Assembly (NCBI RefSeq): GCF_033958435.1
Contig: NC_134138.1
Span: forward strand, 192,297,298 to 192,361,297
DNA: 64,000 bases
Direction: 5' to 3'
Source of the DNA: Carettochelys insculpta
Lineage: Eukaryota > Chordata > Testudines > Carettochelyidae
The position numbers were made by a program, and so were the translations under genes. Below the pieces are notes generated by a model. That model was not told the DNA's origin, did no database searches, and saw only the letters and a list, made by a program, of their open reading frames with translations. How positions within the stretch are numbered: the stretch's first letter is position 1; each line of letters starts with the position of its first letter. Shown in pieces: positions 1 through 10,350 of the stretch.

Positions 1-1390
1 AATATGTTTCAGTTACCTGCATAGTTACACCAATAAGTTCAAAACACACACACAAATTAAGATTTACTGGAAATAAACAGGAACTTATTTCTACTGATCA
101 CACACTGCAATATTTTTTATGCACGTCTGAGTGAAGATGATATGTTACATCTCAAAGTCGTCTTGGGCCTCAATCAGCCATGATAGATTTAAAGTGCCCA
201 GAACTAAAGCCAAATGTATAATTTGCTTTTTCATTACTCTAAAGCTTGGTGTTTCTCTAAATCATCAAAAAAACAACAGTATTTCATGGAATTACTATAA
301 CTTAATTAACAAGTTCTCAGTTATCAGTTGATTGTCAGTGATATACACAAGTATTAAAATTCCAAAGAGTGCTATGCGTTACAGATAAATCTCTCTCTAT
401 CTATCTCTCTCTCTCTCACACACACACACAAAGTACTCAGACATTATGTAGAAACACAACATCACTGCAGCCATGGAATCACTCCTTTGTCCCCAGGGCA
501 ATTGCAAGGCTTCATATAGAGAGCTCTGCGATGGCCTCTTTGGTGCTGGCACCCCACCTCATTCAGTGGTATCCTATAGCTTCCCTTGCATGATTGCTCC
601 ATCACCTCCCTCCCATCCGTGTAGAGCCAATGCAGGCCTAGGCAGCCCCTGGCATGTGGACAATTTCACCCTTAAGGAATAGAGATGTAGGACATTAATG
701 GGGCTCAGCTACACGCTGCCATGCTACTTGGTATGTTAGAGAGCTGTTCCATTTAACATTTTCATATAGTCCAAAGAGTAATAAATATGTCTATATGGAC
801 AAGAAAGTACACAAAGTTAATTAGTGGACAACATTCCTGCTGCGGGGAAAAATCATGTGCACACAAAGGAACAGATTCTGCTCTCAGTTATGCTGGTGTG
901 CATTCATAGTTTCCCTATTGACTTTGGTCAGGATGGTATTTGGCCAGATTAACACTGGCATAAATCAGAGTAAAATTGGATCCAATACTTTCTCCAGTTA
1001 GTTACTGATGCCAAAAGGCACACATGGGCTACCAGTGGTGAAACCAAAATGTAGTTTCTGGCAGTTAATATCCCCACCCCCATCTATGAGACCCATCATT
1101 CATTGTTGTTCTTCCTCATCATGAGTCTCATCACACTGCGCCTGGGACGTGATAACGGAATGATTGTAACAGGTTTTACTCCTGGACCACTGAGCGTTCC
1201 TGGCTAGAAAGCTACAGTGCAGAATACATCTCTATCTGCAGCAGATGGCTACAACTATTTCCAGTGAGTTCTCAAGCGAGCCTTCGGCAAAGGAAAGTAG
1301 TGGGGTATTTTTAACTGGTCTGTTTTGTTTGTCCTCTGCACTCAGTGTCAAAGTTCTACCCCCTATCATTTATCTCATTCAGCAGACACA
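1..1390. other. Mostly unassigned sequence
   Basis: No supported gene is seen here; the reading frames are short and lack recognisable domains. About 390-431 is a microsatellite, listed separately. About 870-985 resembles a widespread vertebrate repeat that reads as a degenerate ACTGGTGTAAAT / ACTCCATTGAC palindrome, but only part is present and the match is weak. The rest is AT-rich sequence of unknown origin. Confidence 0.4.
390..431. repeat. Compound (TC)n/(AC)n microsatellite
   Basis: A run of CT dinucleotides, with TATC interruptions, passes directly into a run of CA dinucleotides. It is a simple tandem repeat with no coding meaning. Confidence 0.9.
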
Positions 1391-1548
1391 GTGGGTGAGG
1401 TAATATCTTTTATTGCACCAACTTCTTGTTAGTAAAAGAGGGAAGCTGTTAAGGCACACTGAGCTCTTCTTCCAACACAAGTTGGTCTAGTAAAGATGCT
1501 ACCTAACCCACCATGTTTCTCTAATATCCTGGGACCAACCTGGCTCCA
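1391..1548 (+). mobile_element. Hairpin (foldback) short interspersed element
   Basis: The left arm GTGAGGTAATATCTTTTATT and the right arm, which reads as a decayed reverse complement (AAGATGCTACCTAACCCACC), flank a short spacer, so the transcript would fold back on itself. The piece ends with a CCTGGGACCAACCTGGCTCC block. That resembles the ACTAACAYGGCTACC block on the other hairpin elements of this window (5758, 9743, 20113 and 34151). I see no tRNA-type promoter boxes. It is noncoding. The arms are diverged, so this is an old copy. Confidence 0.6.
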
Positions 1549-2009
1549 ATAATGGAATGTGTTGCATTAAGTCAGAGCTGGGGCACCAGCACCAATGTCA
1601 GGCAAAAGAGGGCTTAAAATTCTGCAAGCATCTCTGAAGTCTATACACACATCAAAGCTTTACTGGACTCTGGATGAGGGAGGAGAAAGCCCATTATTAC
1701 TCCCATGGTAAGAACCAACTAGGTGGTAACACATATCCCTATTCAGCCTGCATTTGAATGGGTTCCTGTCAAAATTGACATTCATGAGTAGCTGACAGCT
1801 TTAAAGAACTAAGATATTGCAGTAAAAAAATTATACATTTGTCATTCAATATGATGATAGCTTAGAAATCAGGGAGGTACAAGTCCCATTCTCTATGGTG
1901 CCAGCGTGTCTGTGCGCGCAATAGTGCTTTCAGTCTTCAGCATTACATTATTACATTTGAGTTTCATGTCAACAAATTAGACAAAGTTTGAGGAAGAGCA
2001 GGGTGCTAG

Positions 2010-2390
2010 AGGTACTGAGATATGAGGGAAGGTTAACAAGTTGATATCTATAGGATGGCTGAGCAATGATGAAGGGGAGACATAATAACCTGCACATTTT
2101 CAATGGGACTTAACAGCAAAGAGGACAAAATATTATTTAGAGTGACCCAAAGGGTGTAACTGGGAGGGATGGCATAAAATTAAAACCTGTGTAAGATGAA
2201 TGACCAAAGTATTTCCTATGGTCAAATGTGTTATGCTGTGGAATAGTTTCCAAGGGAAATGATGGAAACCTCATTAATTGGGGCATATAAAACTAACTGG
2301 GCAATACACTAGAAACTGTACTGTAGGGAACAATCCTACAATGGCAGGGAAATGGTCTTGGACGATAACTGATAGCCCTTTCCCATTTCT
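2010..2390 (+). mobile_element. CR1-clade LINE 3'-end fragment
   Basis: The stretch reads like the 3' end of a reptilian CR1-like LINE: a GACATAATAACCTGCAC segment, then GTGGAATAGTTTCCAAGGGAAAT, then GGGGCATATAAAACTAACTGG, leading towards a tail. No frame stays open and the terminal short tandem repeat is lost. It is a 5'-truncated, decayed copy. The assignment rests on recalled similarity to CR1-family tails and the exact boundaries are uncertain. Confidence 0.5.
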
Positions 2391-2694
2391 AATGTATGCA
2401 GGAGATGCACACATCACATTTCTTCAGGAAAACTCTAAACCTAGATCACAATGTTCCATTTTTAGTTTGGAACACAGATTGTTGTCATTATCCTAAAACA
2501 GGACGAGGTGAATGTTATGTGGGGTTAGCCTGTCAGGGTTGTTATTAGTGAACAAATTCTGCACTGTAGAATGCAGTCTGATTTCAATAGAAAACCTAAA
2601 CCTGCATACACACAGAATTTGGCTACACTGCCATTGATGGGCGGTCCCCATCTATCTTGTTATAGTCATTTTTTTCCATTAAAGCAATCATTTC

Positions 2695-3150
2695 CTACTG
2701 TATTTCTGACTGAAGAAAATTCTGCAACCTAATTTCATAATCCAGTTCCCAGAAAGCATATCCCTGTCTTGAGTTACTAAACTCTGGATTATAAAACCTG
2801 AGCCACAGGTGCAGCAAGTATGCAGTGTCAGCCACAATGCAGGGGGGCATCATGATGTTCCCAAGTGGGAGTTCCCAAAGCAGGACATACATGCCTTCCT
2901 GCATCTGGTGTCCCAGCCATGAATTCCAGAACACCCAAGCATCATGGGCCCTTCCCGGCCACCCCATGCATGCATCCAGGAAACGGACCCTTGCATCCAT
3001 CAAGGCCTGGAGCACCATCAAGTGGTAACCGTTTCTGTTAATGCAGGCACCCCCACTTTGGTCCAGAGCCCCGATTGCCACATGTGTCCCGTCCAGTGCT
3101 CTGAAACAATTTGGGAACCCCAGCTCTGCAAACCTCACCAGTGCTTCCAG
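2695..3150 (-). pseudogene. Harbinger transposase DDE domain, C-terminal exon remnant
   Basis: This is the catalytic half of a PIF/Harbinger (HARBI1-like) transposase, a nuclear enzyme that cuts and joins transposon ends. Visible motifs are FPNCFRALDGTHVAIGALD (first catalytic Asp in DGTH), then the GWPGRAHDAWVF block, then ADTAYLLHLWL, which carries the second Asp. The third acidic residue, normally within an ERxFGxLK motif, is absent: the protein ends about 25 residues after the second block with sequence unlike the family. The frame is open and continuous upstream into the gag-like part, making a 291-codon chimera. It is probably inactive because of the missing Glu and the lost N-terminal exon. 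Confidence 0.7.
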
Positions 3151-4105
3151 TTCCCCTGGGGAGGGGTAGACCATGTCCACCGCCACAGTCAACCAGCGGT
3201 ACAGGGACAGTGCCTCCACAGCATTTCCCTGTGCATCGGTAAAGCCTTGCAAGTTCTGCAACGCCTGTCGGACCTGTGAATCCTGGGACAACACGCCCAT
3301 CTGACGGAGTTCCTCAAGCAGCAGCAACACAGTGTTGCCCGCATTGTCCCACACATGCACCAGCCAGGCCAAAAGGCCTTCCCCTGGCTCTTGCTTAAAA
3401 CTCTTCACCATCTTCTGCAACTCACTTGTCTTAAACGTCCACCAGACCTCAGGCTGCAATTGGCCTCCTTCTAACCTCATCTCCCGAATGGGGCGTGCCT
3501 GTCTCAGGACGGTTTGCACAGCCGACCTCCTCCTCCTCCTCAGACGAGGAAGAGCTCCAAATGTTACCATCCCAGGTCTCAGGGTCCCAAGTAGCTAGCG
3601 CAAGGACCACACGCGCTTGGGCCGTCGACACCGGTTCTTTCCATAGTTTCACGCACCGCCAATTTGCCACTCTCGCCGCCAATACCTCACAACGATGGGT
3701 TAACTCTTGCTTCCTTTCGGACTGCGAGGTAACCACCTCCTGCGCTATTGCCCGCGCGTCCGCCAAATCGTGACATTCCCACTCCTTCCCCGCCAGTGCC
3801 TTCTGCAAGCAGAGAAGCTCGTCATCCAGGGCCCAGAGGGCAGTTAGGAAAAGCCATGCTACCTCTCCCACCACCCTTTTCTCTGTCCCTGGCCAGCGCC
3901 TCAGCCACAGCCAACGCAATGCCCCTTCTACCTGTACCGGCGTCACGCCCGCCACCTCCCGCAACTCTGGCCAGTCTGCCAGGGCTGCCCAACAGGCCAC
4001 CACCCGCGCTACTGGCCCCCATCGCTCCGTCGAGGGCCATCCTGGTATGCACTGCAGGGCCAGCTCTGGATTCCCTGCCTCCCCCGCCTTCAACCAAAAA
4101 GGCAT
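3150..4105 (-). pseudogene. Endogenous retrovirus gag-like remnant
   Basis: Two overlapping frames together look like a decayed retroviral gag. The first runs from an ATG at 4105 to 3449. The second enters in another frame at 3570 and continues to about 3150. The shift between them lies near a Glu-rich tract encoded by a GAG/GGA run (about 3525-3545), a likely slippage site. Features suggesting gag are the start 33 bases after an LTR-like end, the acidic tract and a helical capsid-like section upstream of the junction. No protease, polymerase or envelope follows: the frame runs straight into Harbinger sequence. Classification is by general resemblance only. An unrelated domesticated gag-like gene is the alternative. 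Confidence 0.5.
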
Positions 4106-4137
4106 CGTACCTGGAGAACCCTGCTCACTGCGGCAAA

Positions 4138-4497
4138 TGTAACCAACCAGGCTCGGGTTCCCCAGAAACGAGGCTGCACCCAGAAGGTGAGTGCTATATT
4201 TGGTTTATTGAAAGCGTGACACCGATGACGGGAGCCCTGGAAACGCTGCAGTCACCAGTGGGGGAAAACCCGACACATCGGAGCTTCGCTCGGGGGAGAG
4301 GCTCTATAACGGGCCTCCTAACACTAACTAATAAAGCTTAAACTCATTTACATAAAATTGCTTAAAATTGCCTATGCACTACTCTTACTATCTCTTGTGG
4401 CCTACTGCCAGTGTAGCCTTGAAGTATCGGTGATCGTACTTTGTTTTGCAGCTGTTCGCCTTGGCAGGATACTTGTTTTGCAGCTTTTCACCTTACA
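4138..4497 (-). mobile_element. LTR-like sequence, probable 5' LTR of the ERV fragment
   Basis: On the minus strand this block starts TGTGTAAGG and ends GGTTACA, giving the TG...CA ends of an LTR. It has a TATA-like TTATAGAG near 4302-4309, then a GC-rich stretch, and an AATAAA signal at 4204-4209, about 65 bases before the end. That order is TATA, polyadenylation signal, end. The gag-like ATG lies 33 bases downstream. I could not match the bases after the end to a known tRNA primer site, and no second LTR is visible. The boundaries are therefore inferred. Confidence 0.5.
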
Positions 4498-4755
4498 CAG
4501 ACTGGTCTGTTTGCAATTCTCCTGAGGGTTCACTGAGGGGGTCGGACTGCACTCTTGACCATCACAATGGCTTCTCGCACCCTACAGAGGCCCCCCTTCC
4601 CCTTACCCCCCCCTTCCCCACCAGGGACCCCCTTACCTTTCTCTCCTCCTCTTCTTCTCCCCTCCCCTTCCCCTTCTCTTCTCCCCACCAGGGCCCCTCT
4701 TCCCTGCCCAGTGGCCCCCTCCCCAGGATGAGTCCGTGGTGGGCGCCAGACTTGC

Positions 4756-4990
4756 CTCTATCAGCACTGTTCCAACGGTGGCCTTGCTGTCTCCAAATTG
4801 GTGGCCAATGGACCAGTGGCTGTCGGGGGTGACCAGCCTCCACATTGCGATGGCCGCCCTCTTCTGCACTGGGAGCGCTGGCCGCATCTGGGTGTCCCAG
4901 TGCTGGAGGGCTGGGGCAAGGCAGTGGCAGAGGTCCTCGAATGTCTGCTGGGTCATCCTGAAGTTCCTCAGTCACTGCTCATCATCCCAG
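4756..4990 (-). pseudogene. Harbinger transposase N-terminal exon remnant
   Basis: The minus-strand translation includes MTQQTFEDLCHCLAPALQHW and then the LPVQKRAAIAMWRLVTPDS and GHQFGDSKATVGTVLIEA blocks. This is the helix-turn-helix segment that precedes the DDE domain in vertebrate Harbinger transposases. It aligns in order with the N-terminal exon of the second copy (38079-37603). The exon ends at GAG followed by GCAAGT, which looks like a GTAAGT donor with T changed to C. Upstream codons contain a stop, and the normal N-terminus is not recognisable. Confidence 0.65.
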
Positions 4991-5000
4991 TTCTCCAGCA

Positions 5001-5670
5001 CACCATCTTGCAAGTACCAAGACACATTCCCTCTCCTATGTTTTGCAGAAACGTGCACATTTATTTTGAACAATAAAATAATAAAATGCTTCCCCTCTCC
5101 CCACAGTGATGCAAATCAAGAGACGTATTGCAATCCAATCCATAGTGTTAAGCAACTATAAAACAACACTTAGTATGCCAATTTTAAAAACAAAACTACA
5201 CAATTCAATATTTGCCATGTCTTCTAAGTGGTTTGTTTCATCTGAATGCTGCAAACTGTCAATTACTGTGTAGATTTTAGATAATTAAGCATCACCCTAG
5301 TAATTCTCTTCTTTTGTCTCCTGCCCTTTGTTGCATATGCTCATCAGGAAGATTAAAATTTGCTCAAGAAGCCAATTAATTTCCTAGCTTTAGCTTTAAG
5401 TGCAGCAAATGTAAAGTAGCATTGTTAAAACCTGGAACAATTTGATTTCTTTTCATAATTGTTATGAGAGAGAGAGAGACTACTTTGCCTGCCTTATGAA
5501 GCAAGCCCAAAGAGGACAGTCATCCAGCTTCTCCTTTCACTTTCCTGGGTGTAAATCTAAACTAGTTCTATTGAGTTCCTTGGGGCTTCTCATACAGGAA
5601 GGGAAGCAGGATTGGCTCCAGCAAATTAATTCACGTCAACTATCTGACTTTGCTTTTTCCTCTTTGATTC
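5001..5670. other. Unassigned sequence
   Basis: AT-rich sequence with a short GA run (about 5464-5480). No gene or clear repeat is seen. It may include the 5' flank of the Harbinger copy, but no terminal inverted repeat was found. Confidence 0.4.
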
Positions 5671-5757
5671 ACAGAATCATAGACTATCAGGACACCAAGA
5701 GGTCATCAAGTCGACTCCTCTACCCTCACAGTAGGACCAAACACCATCTAGATCAGT

Positions 5758-5969
5758 ACCAGAGAGGTAGCCGTGTTAGTCTGTATCTTCAAGAACAACA
5801 AGAAGTCCTGTGGCACCTTATAGACTAAGAGATATTTTGGAGCATAAGGTTTGGTGGGCAAAAACCCACTTCATCACATGCACATCTGATGAAGCAGGTC
5901 TTTGCTCACGAAAGCCTATGCTCCAACATATCTGTTAGTCTATAACGTGCCACAGGACTTCTTGTTGTT
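5758..5969 (-). mobile_element. Hairpin (foldback) short element, copy 1
   Basis: Two arms of about 90 bases are reverse complements of each other, meeting near 5875-5890. The arms carry AGAAGTCCTGTGGCACCTTA and its complement. The AGAGAGGTAGCCGTGTTAGT block is at the left end, so this copy is reversed relative to those at 9743 and 34151. It is flanked by CATCTAGATCAGT (5745-5757) and CATCTAGTTCAGT (5970-5982), a 13-base duplication with one mismatch. It is noncoding and has no poly(A) tail. Confidence 0.8.
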
Positions 5970-5978
5970 CATCTAGTT

Positions 5979-6429
5979 CAGTGGTTCTTAACCATTACTG
6001 CAGCCTGCACCCCTTTGGTTCTCAAAATATGTTCTCGCACCCCTTATCAAAAATCAAAAATGGAGAGGGGGGGGCCTATACACTTTTAAATGCATATTAA
6101 ATATATGTAAAGTAGTTTTACGTTATTACTCACCACAAATAATAGTACAGTAGGCATACAAAAATACCCAGATACTACCCAGAGAAGCTGCGGAGTTTTG
6201 CTGTGGAAGTAAACTGTAACCGATGAGCTAACAGTTAGCTGCTAACTGAATTCAAAGCTGCTACACTGCCACATCATCTGCACGTGCGTCAAGAAATACC
6301 CTGCAACCCTGTGCTTAATTTGTGTTTTCCATAGTTTACCTTCTAAAAAGAATCTGGCACATCTCAAACCCCCACAAAGGGCATCATGCACCACCAGGGG
6401 GTGTGTGCACCCCAGGTTAAGAACCACTG
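5979..6429. mobile_element. Nonautonomous hAT element
   Basis: The terminal inverted repeats are CAGTGGTTCTTAACC (5979-5993) and GGTTAAGAACCACTG (6415-6429), a perfect 15-base match of the type seen in hAT/Charlie elements. The flanks ATCTAGTT and ATCTAAAT match at 6 of 8 bases. They match at 7 of 8 if the other copy of the hairpin element's duplication is used. The interior has no transposase. It was inserted in the CR1 tail before the hairpin element arrived. Confidence 0.75.
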
Positions 6430-6545
6430 ATCTAAATCAGACCCGACAGATGCCTATCCAACCTGCTCTTAAATATCTCCAGTGATGGATATCTATATTG
6501 AGATGGGTAAGAAATTCTCAGTCTGGCCTAATTGTATCCAGTTTT

Positions 6546-6972
6546 ACCTTCTCTTCTTTTGCAAAAGTCCTTTTGTCCCCACCTCTTCTCAGCAGGCATG
6601 TTGCTCCAGTGTACTGTAAGGCTAAGTAAAATATGTTTATTTTGTTTATTCAGCATAGTGTAATATAAAATCCAGTGTGTGTTTGTATGCGCATGTACCT
6701 GGATGCACATTCTCTTTTTCATTCCACAGCTGTTTCTCGAAAACTTCTCAGCACTACTGGCTTCTCTTTCCTGAATTACGTATTTGCTTCGAACAGTTGC
6801 ATATCTCCATCTGTTTGCATGTGCTTACCACCCCACCACAGGCACTTGTTTTGGGTATTTTTCATGCATGCTGTTAAACTTTGAAAGATTTTCCTTTAGG
6901 ACCCATGATAATGAGGGAAGCTGGACCTACTTTTGTTTAACAAATTGTATGTGATGTGATGGCTAGCTCATG
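6546..6972. other. Unassigned sequence
   Basis: No gene, tandem repeat or recognised interspersed element is seen. The short open frames here have no recognisable domains. Confidence 0.4.
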
Positions 6973-6974
6973 TA

Positions 6975-7267
6975 CAGGTTGAACCTCTCTAGTCCAGCAG
7001 TTGCTTGTTGGGCAACATCTGTACTGATGACCGCTTATCAGGGTGTGGCCATGTTTCCCACAGTCCCATAAAGTTTGTTTACAGCCACCAGTCCTGGCTC
7101 TCAGTATTCTGTGCTGTAATTTGCCCCTAAATGGCTTCTAAGAGCCCAGTAAGCAGTGGAAGTGTTGGTAATGCTGCTAGACAATATTGACCTTCCATGG
7201 TCCTACAAATTCTCTCGTTTAGCACCAGTCAGGTCCTGAGGGTGCCGTACTAGCAAGGTTCAACCTG
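6975..7267. mobile_element. Nonautonomous Tc1/mariner-superfamily (pogo/Tigger-like) element
   Basis: The left end is CAGGTTGAACCTCTCTAGTC. The right end is a close inverted match, ending AGGTTCAACCTG. The two ends agree over about 25 bases with a few mismatches. TA dinucleotides flank both sides (6973-6974 and 7268-7269), the target preference of this superfamily. The 293-base body has no coding capacity. The ends resemble Tigger-type elements by recall, so the family assignment is softer than the element call. Confidence 0.7.
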
Positions 7268-7772
7268 TATTGTTCTATAACATTCTTTTCTTACCAATGT
7301 TCCGGGCTAATGATGAGCCAGATTCTCAGGTAGCATGAATCAGCCTGGCTGCTTGGCTTCAGCTAAGCTATTCCAAATTATGCCCACGGAAGAGCTGGAC
7401 TATTTTACTTTTTCCCCCGAGCACCACATATTTGCTTTTATTATACTAACGTTCTGTGTATATTTAATGGCATGATCAGAAAATTTTCCCCAGAACTGAT
7501 GTGCATAGGTTATTTGACTGGCAGTCAGCATTAAAAGACAGAGGGAAAGGATTTGGGGTAAAAATACAAGTCAAGTGATGCATCCTGGAAAACATGAAAA
7601 TGTTTCATTTGATTTCAATGGCACCAAGGTCAAGGTTAAGAATAGTTTCATTCATATTACCAGTACTGGAAAGAGGGAAATGAGTCCAGTACTAGTGCAG
7701 TACTTGCACATCATGAATGAAATCCACCTCAAAGGCCTATGCAACACTTAAGTTCCATACAAGCCTTCAGAC

Positions 7773-9014
7773 TGTAAGCAGGTTATGAAGGAATGCTTCC
7801 ATTATAGTGTGCTGAATGGAAGAGAAACCCTGGGTGTGCATATGTAAAGACAGTTTGTTCCAGTGTCCTTACATCTGCTATTCAACAGATACATTGGTGT
7901 TTCGCCTACTGTAATCAATTAGGGTCTTTTGGGGACCACACACTATGTTAATTGTGAGCACAGGACTTGTGCAATGTGATCACCCAGGCTTGCAATTATT
8001 GTGAGAATACAGAAAAGACAGACTGTGCTTAACCCATTTCAAAATGAGAGAGAAATTGTCAGTTCCAAGAGCCTTGACGGGACCAGGACCGCTTGCCAGA
8101 ATTCTGTGACACAAGCATGGAAGGTTAGGGCTCTGAGCCAGCAGCCTCCATGCCCTCCAGGTGCGAGCTGTGAGACTGATTCAACCTGTTTCTCCACAGC
8201 GTTCAATGACAGAGCCAAGACAGGCTCCATGAGGAGTCCCTTTTATTACATTAAATTTACTCCAGTGGATGCCGGAGGCTTCTTACAGCTGGACTGTGCT
8301 TTGAGCCAAGAGCTGAAATCACTGAGCTTTGCCCAGAGTCAAATCCACAACAAGCTGGTGGAAGTAGTGAGCCAGTTACCCAGTGAGCACAGCCACGTGG
8401 CTGGCAGAGCGGCTGGCAGGAGCAGCAAGGCAGCCAGCAGGGCAGCCAGTGGAGCAGCACTGCAGAGGTGGTGCAACAGGTGGCCAGCAGAGTGGGGGTG
8501 GACAGTGGTGAGTACGCAGATGGTGAGTGAACAGTGGAGTAAGTAAGAGGCTGCTTTACCTCCCTGACTCAGGATGGGATGTGAACCCTGCAGAGGCAGC
8601 TCTGAACTCTGGGTCTGGCCTGATCAAAGGCAGTAACTGTGAGAAGGGTGCAGGGAAGATCGGACATGTTAAGGGGATATATGGATTGCTGGACCTAAGA
8701 ACCTGAAAGGAAGAGGACATTGTCCAGCCTACTTGGGGTCAGACTTTTATTAGTGGTTTAATTTATGAACTGTTTGTGGTGTTGTCCCAAATTAATGACA
8801 AGTTACTTCCCTCCTTTTTATTTAAAAGTTTCTTTTCTGCCCTTAGACTCTGTGGTTGTGAGTGGGAAGCACTACCTCTCAGAGGCACCCAGGAGTAGTG
8901 TGTGAATTTCCCAGGTTCTTCGATGGGGGCTTGAGCCAGTTCTGTGTTGGATGGATGGAGAGGAACCCTGAGAAATTGAACCTGGCCCTGGCTGCACCTG
9001 GCTGAAGAGTTACA
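7773..9014 (+). mobile_element. 1.24-kb LTR-like repeat, copy 1
   Basis: This stretch is collinear with 21669-22867 over nearly its whole length, with many shared blocks. Examples are TGTAAGCAGG at the start, GGGTGTG plus ATGTAAA near 80 bases in, AACTCTGGGTCTGG and CCTACTTGGGG further on, and GTTACA at the end. The TGTA...TACA ends suggest an LTR, but no target duplication or primer site is seen. A 181-codon frame (8001-8546) lies inside but is not conserved in the other copy and looks fortuitous. The family is not recognised. Confidence 0.6.
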
Positions 9015-9048
9015 AGATTAGGGATGAAATGGAAATTAAGTTTCTTCT

Positions 9049-9070
9049 AGAGGATCAGTGCTGATCCTCT
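9049..9070. repeat. Short perfect hairpin
   Basis: AGAGGATCAG, TG, CTGATCCTCT forms a 10-base-pair perfect stem with a two-base spacer. It lies just outside the LTR-like repeat. Its function is unknown and it may be chance. Confidence 0.6.
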
Positions 9071-9264
9071 TGTATAGAGGCAAATTTCGCCCCTTGAGAC
9101 CGCAATTATACCACTGCAATTGTATCTCTAGCACCCAGGTTGCAGAGGGTTGACTTCTGAGTAGACATTTCAAAGATATCTGTTCCTGTTCAAAGGTCTG
9201 ATCCAAATGCTACTGAAGTCAATGGAAAGACTCATGGACTTCACTGGAAATTTGGATAAGCCCC

Positions 9265-10350
9265 AAATAAACAGAAATGGTAAGTGGAAAGGTTCTCTCT
9301 CCCACAGCTAATTTACAGAGTTGGAGTAACAGCCCCCAGCAGAGTAACACAGATGGTGAACAACTCAGCTGTGGAAGGGCTGAGCAACAGGGCTTTGATA
9401 GCACCCAGGAAGCCATTCCCCAACAGGAACCAACCCCCCCACCAAAAAATCCCTCTTATTCTGTGTAAAAGTTTTGCACAGCGAAAGCTCATAAAGCTGT
9501 TTGCCCTCTTTATCAATGAAAGAGAGAGAGGTACAGCTGTTGCTCCATCCCACTTAACCATTATTTACACTGGGCTAGCTAATAAGCAAAAGTGTTTTTA
9601 TTAAATATAAAAAGTAGAATTTAAATGATTGCAAGTTGTACCAGACAGATCAAAGTAAGTTACTAAGCAAAAAAATATAAAACAAAACACACCAGCTAAT
9701 ACACTAAGAAACTTGTTATATTCAAATTCTTACCCTGACAGTACAAGAAGAAGTCTTGTGGCACCTTGTGGACTAACAGATATTTTTGAGCATGAGCTTT
9801 TGTGGGCAAAGACCCGCTTCACCAGATGCATCTGGTGAAGCGGGTCTTTGCCCACGAAAGCTGATGCTCCAAAATATCTGTTAGTCCACAAGGTGCCACA
9901 AGACTTCTTGTTGTTCTCGAAGCTACAGACTAACATGGCCACCTCTCGGATACTTACCTTAACAGTAGCTCACCTTTTTCACAAGCTAGGCAGATTGCTA
10001 ACTTGGGTCCGATCCTTGACTCTCTTGACACTTAAAGATTTCCAGCAGGCAGCTTGGGTGGGGGGATCTCCTCATGTCTGGCAACTGCTCTGTTGTTTGG
10101 TTTCCCACTTTTATATCCTATTTGCTGAAGATGGGAATTCTTTGTGTTCAGCTCAAACTTTTCTCACCTTGAATTGAAAAGTACAAGATCCAAAATGGGT
10201 TCCAGCATCAGATGGTCTGGCCACATGTCCTGGCAGAACAACCACAATCCAGGCTTATCAAAAAATATTCACTGGTTGTTACCTTGAGCACTGGGCCATT
10301 AAGTTGTTAAGTTTCACTAATGGTTCTCTCTATAAATTCTAGATTAATAA
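9265..10350. mobile_element. Interspersed repeat, probably LTR/ERV-derived, unclassified
   Basis: The text around 9560-9720 and 9960-10330 resembles an abundant reptilian interspersed repeat that I recall without a firm family name. It has a TTTTTATTAAATATAAAAAGTA block followed by a mid-section with several AAACTTGTT / TTCACAAGCTAGG phrases. A hairpin element (9743-9952) interrupts it with its own target duplication, so the repeat is older. No frame is convincing. Boundaries are approximate. Confidence 0.4.
9743..9952 (+). mobile_element. Hairpin (foldback) short element, copy 2
   Basis: The two arms meet at the palindrome AGATGCATCT, with CTTCACC on one side and GGTGAAG on the other. The left arm begins AAGAAGTCTTGTGGCACC. 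The right arm repeats its complement, then adds a tail ending AACATGGCCACCTCTCGGAT. Flanks CTTACCCTGACAGT (9729-9742) and CTTACCTTAACAGT (9953-9966) match at 12 of 14 bases. The near-perfect arms would give RNA with a stem of roughly 85 base pairs. Confidence 0.85.

Larger units (their letters stand above)
2695..5000 (-). mobile_element. PIF/Harbinger element split by a retroviral fragment
   Basis: Reading the minus strand, a helix-turn-helix-type N-terminal exon (about 4990-4756) is followed by a remnant intron. Then come an LTR-like block (4497-4138), a gag-like remnant (4105 to about 3150) and finally the Harbinger DDE region (about 3150-2695). The exon order and protein match the better preserved Harbinger copy at 34.7-38.45 kb. 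The simplest history is a Harbinger copy whose intron received a retrovirus, followed by loss of the remaining retroviral sequence and of the start of exon 2. No terminal inverted repeats or target duplication could be placed, so the outer limits are only the coding limits. Confidence 0.65.
5671..6545 (-). mobile_element. CR1 LINE 3' end, interrupted by two later elements
   Basis: The first part (5671-5757) starts ACAGAATCATAGACTATCAGG and reads as the reverse complement of a CR1 tail. The second part (6430-6545) continues the same element with ATCTAAATCAGACCC and an AACCTGCTCTTAAATATCTCC block. Between them sit a hairpin element (5758-5969) and a hAT element (5979-6429), both with their own target duplications. 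Removing the two restores a continuous CR1 3' region, so CR1 is the oldest layer. Confidence 0.7.

Noticed and set aside
4106..4137. tRNA primer-binding site after the LTR end
   Set aside because: The bases after the CA end do not match any common primer-site sequence that I could recall.
8001..8546. 181-codon plus-strand frame
   Set aside because: Lies inside the LTR-like repeat, is not conserved in the 21669 copy, and its Ala/Ser-rich end comes from a GCAGCCAGCAGGG run.
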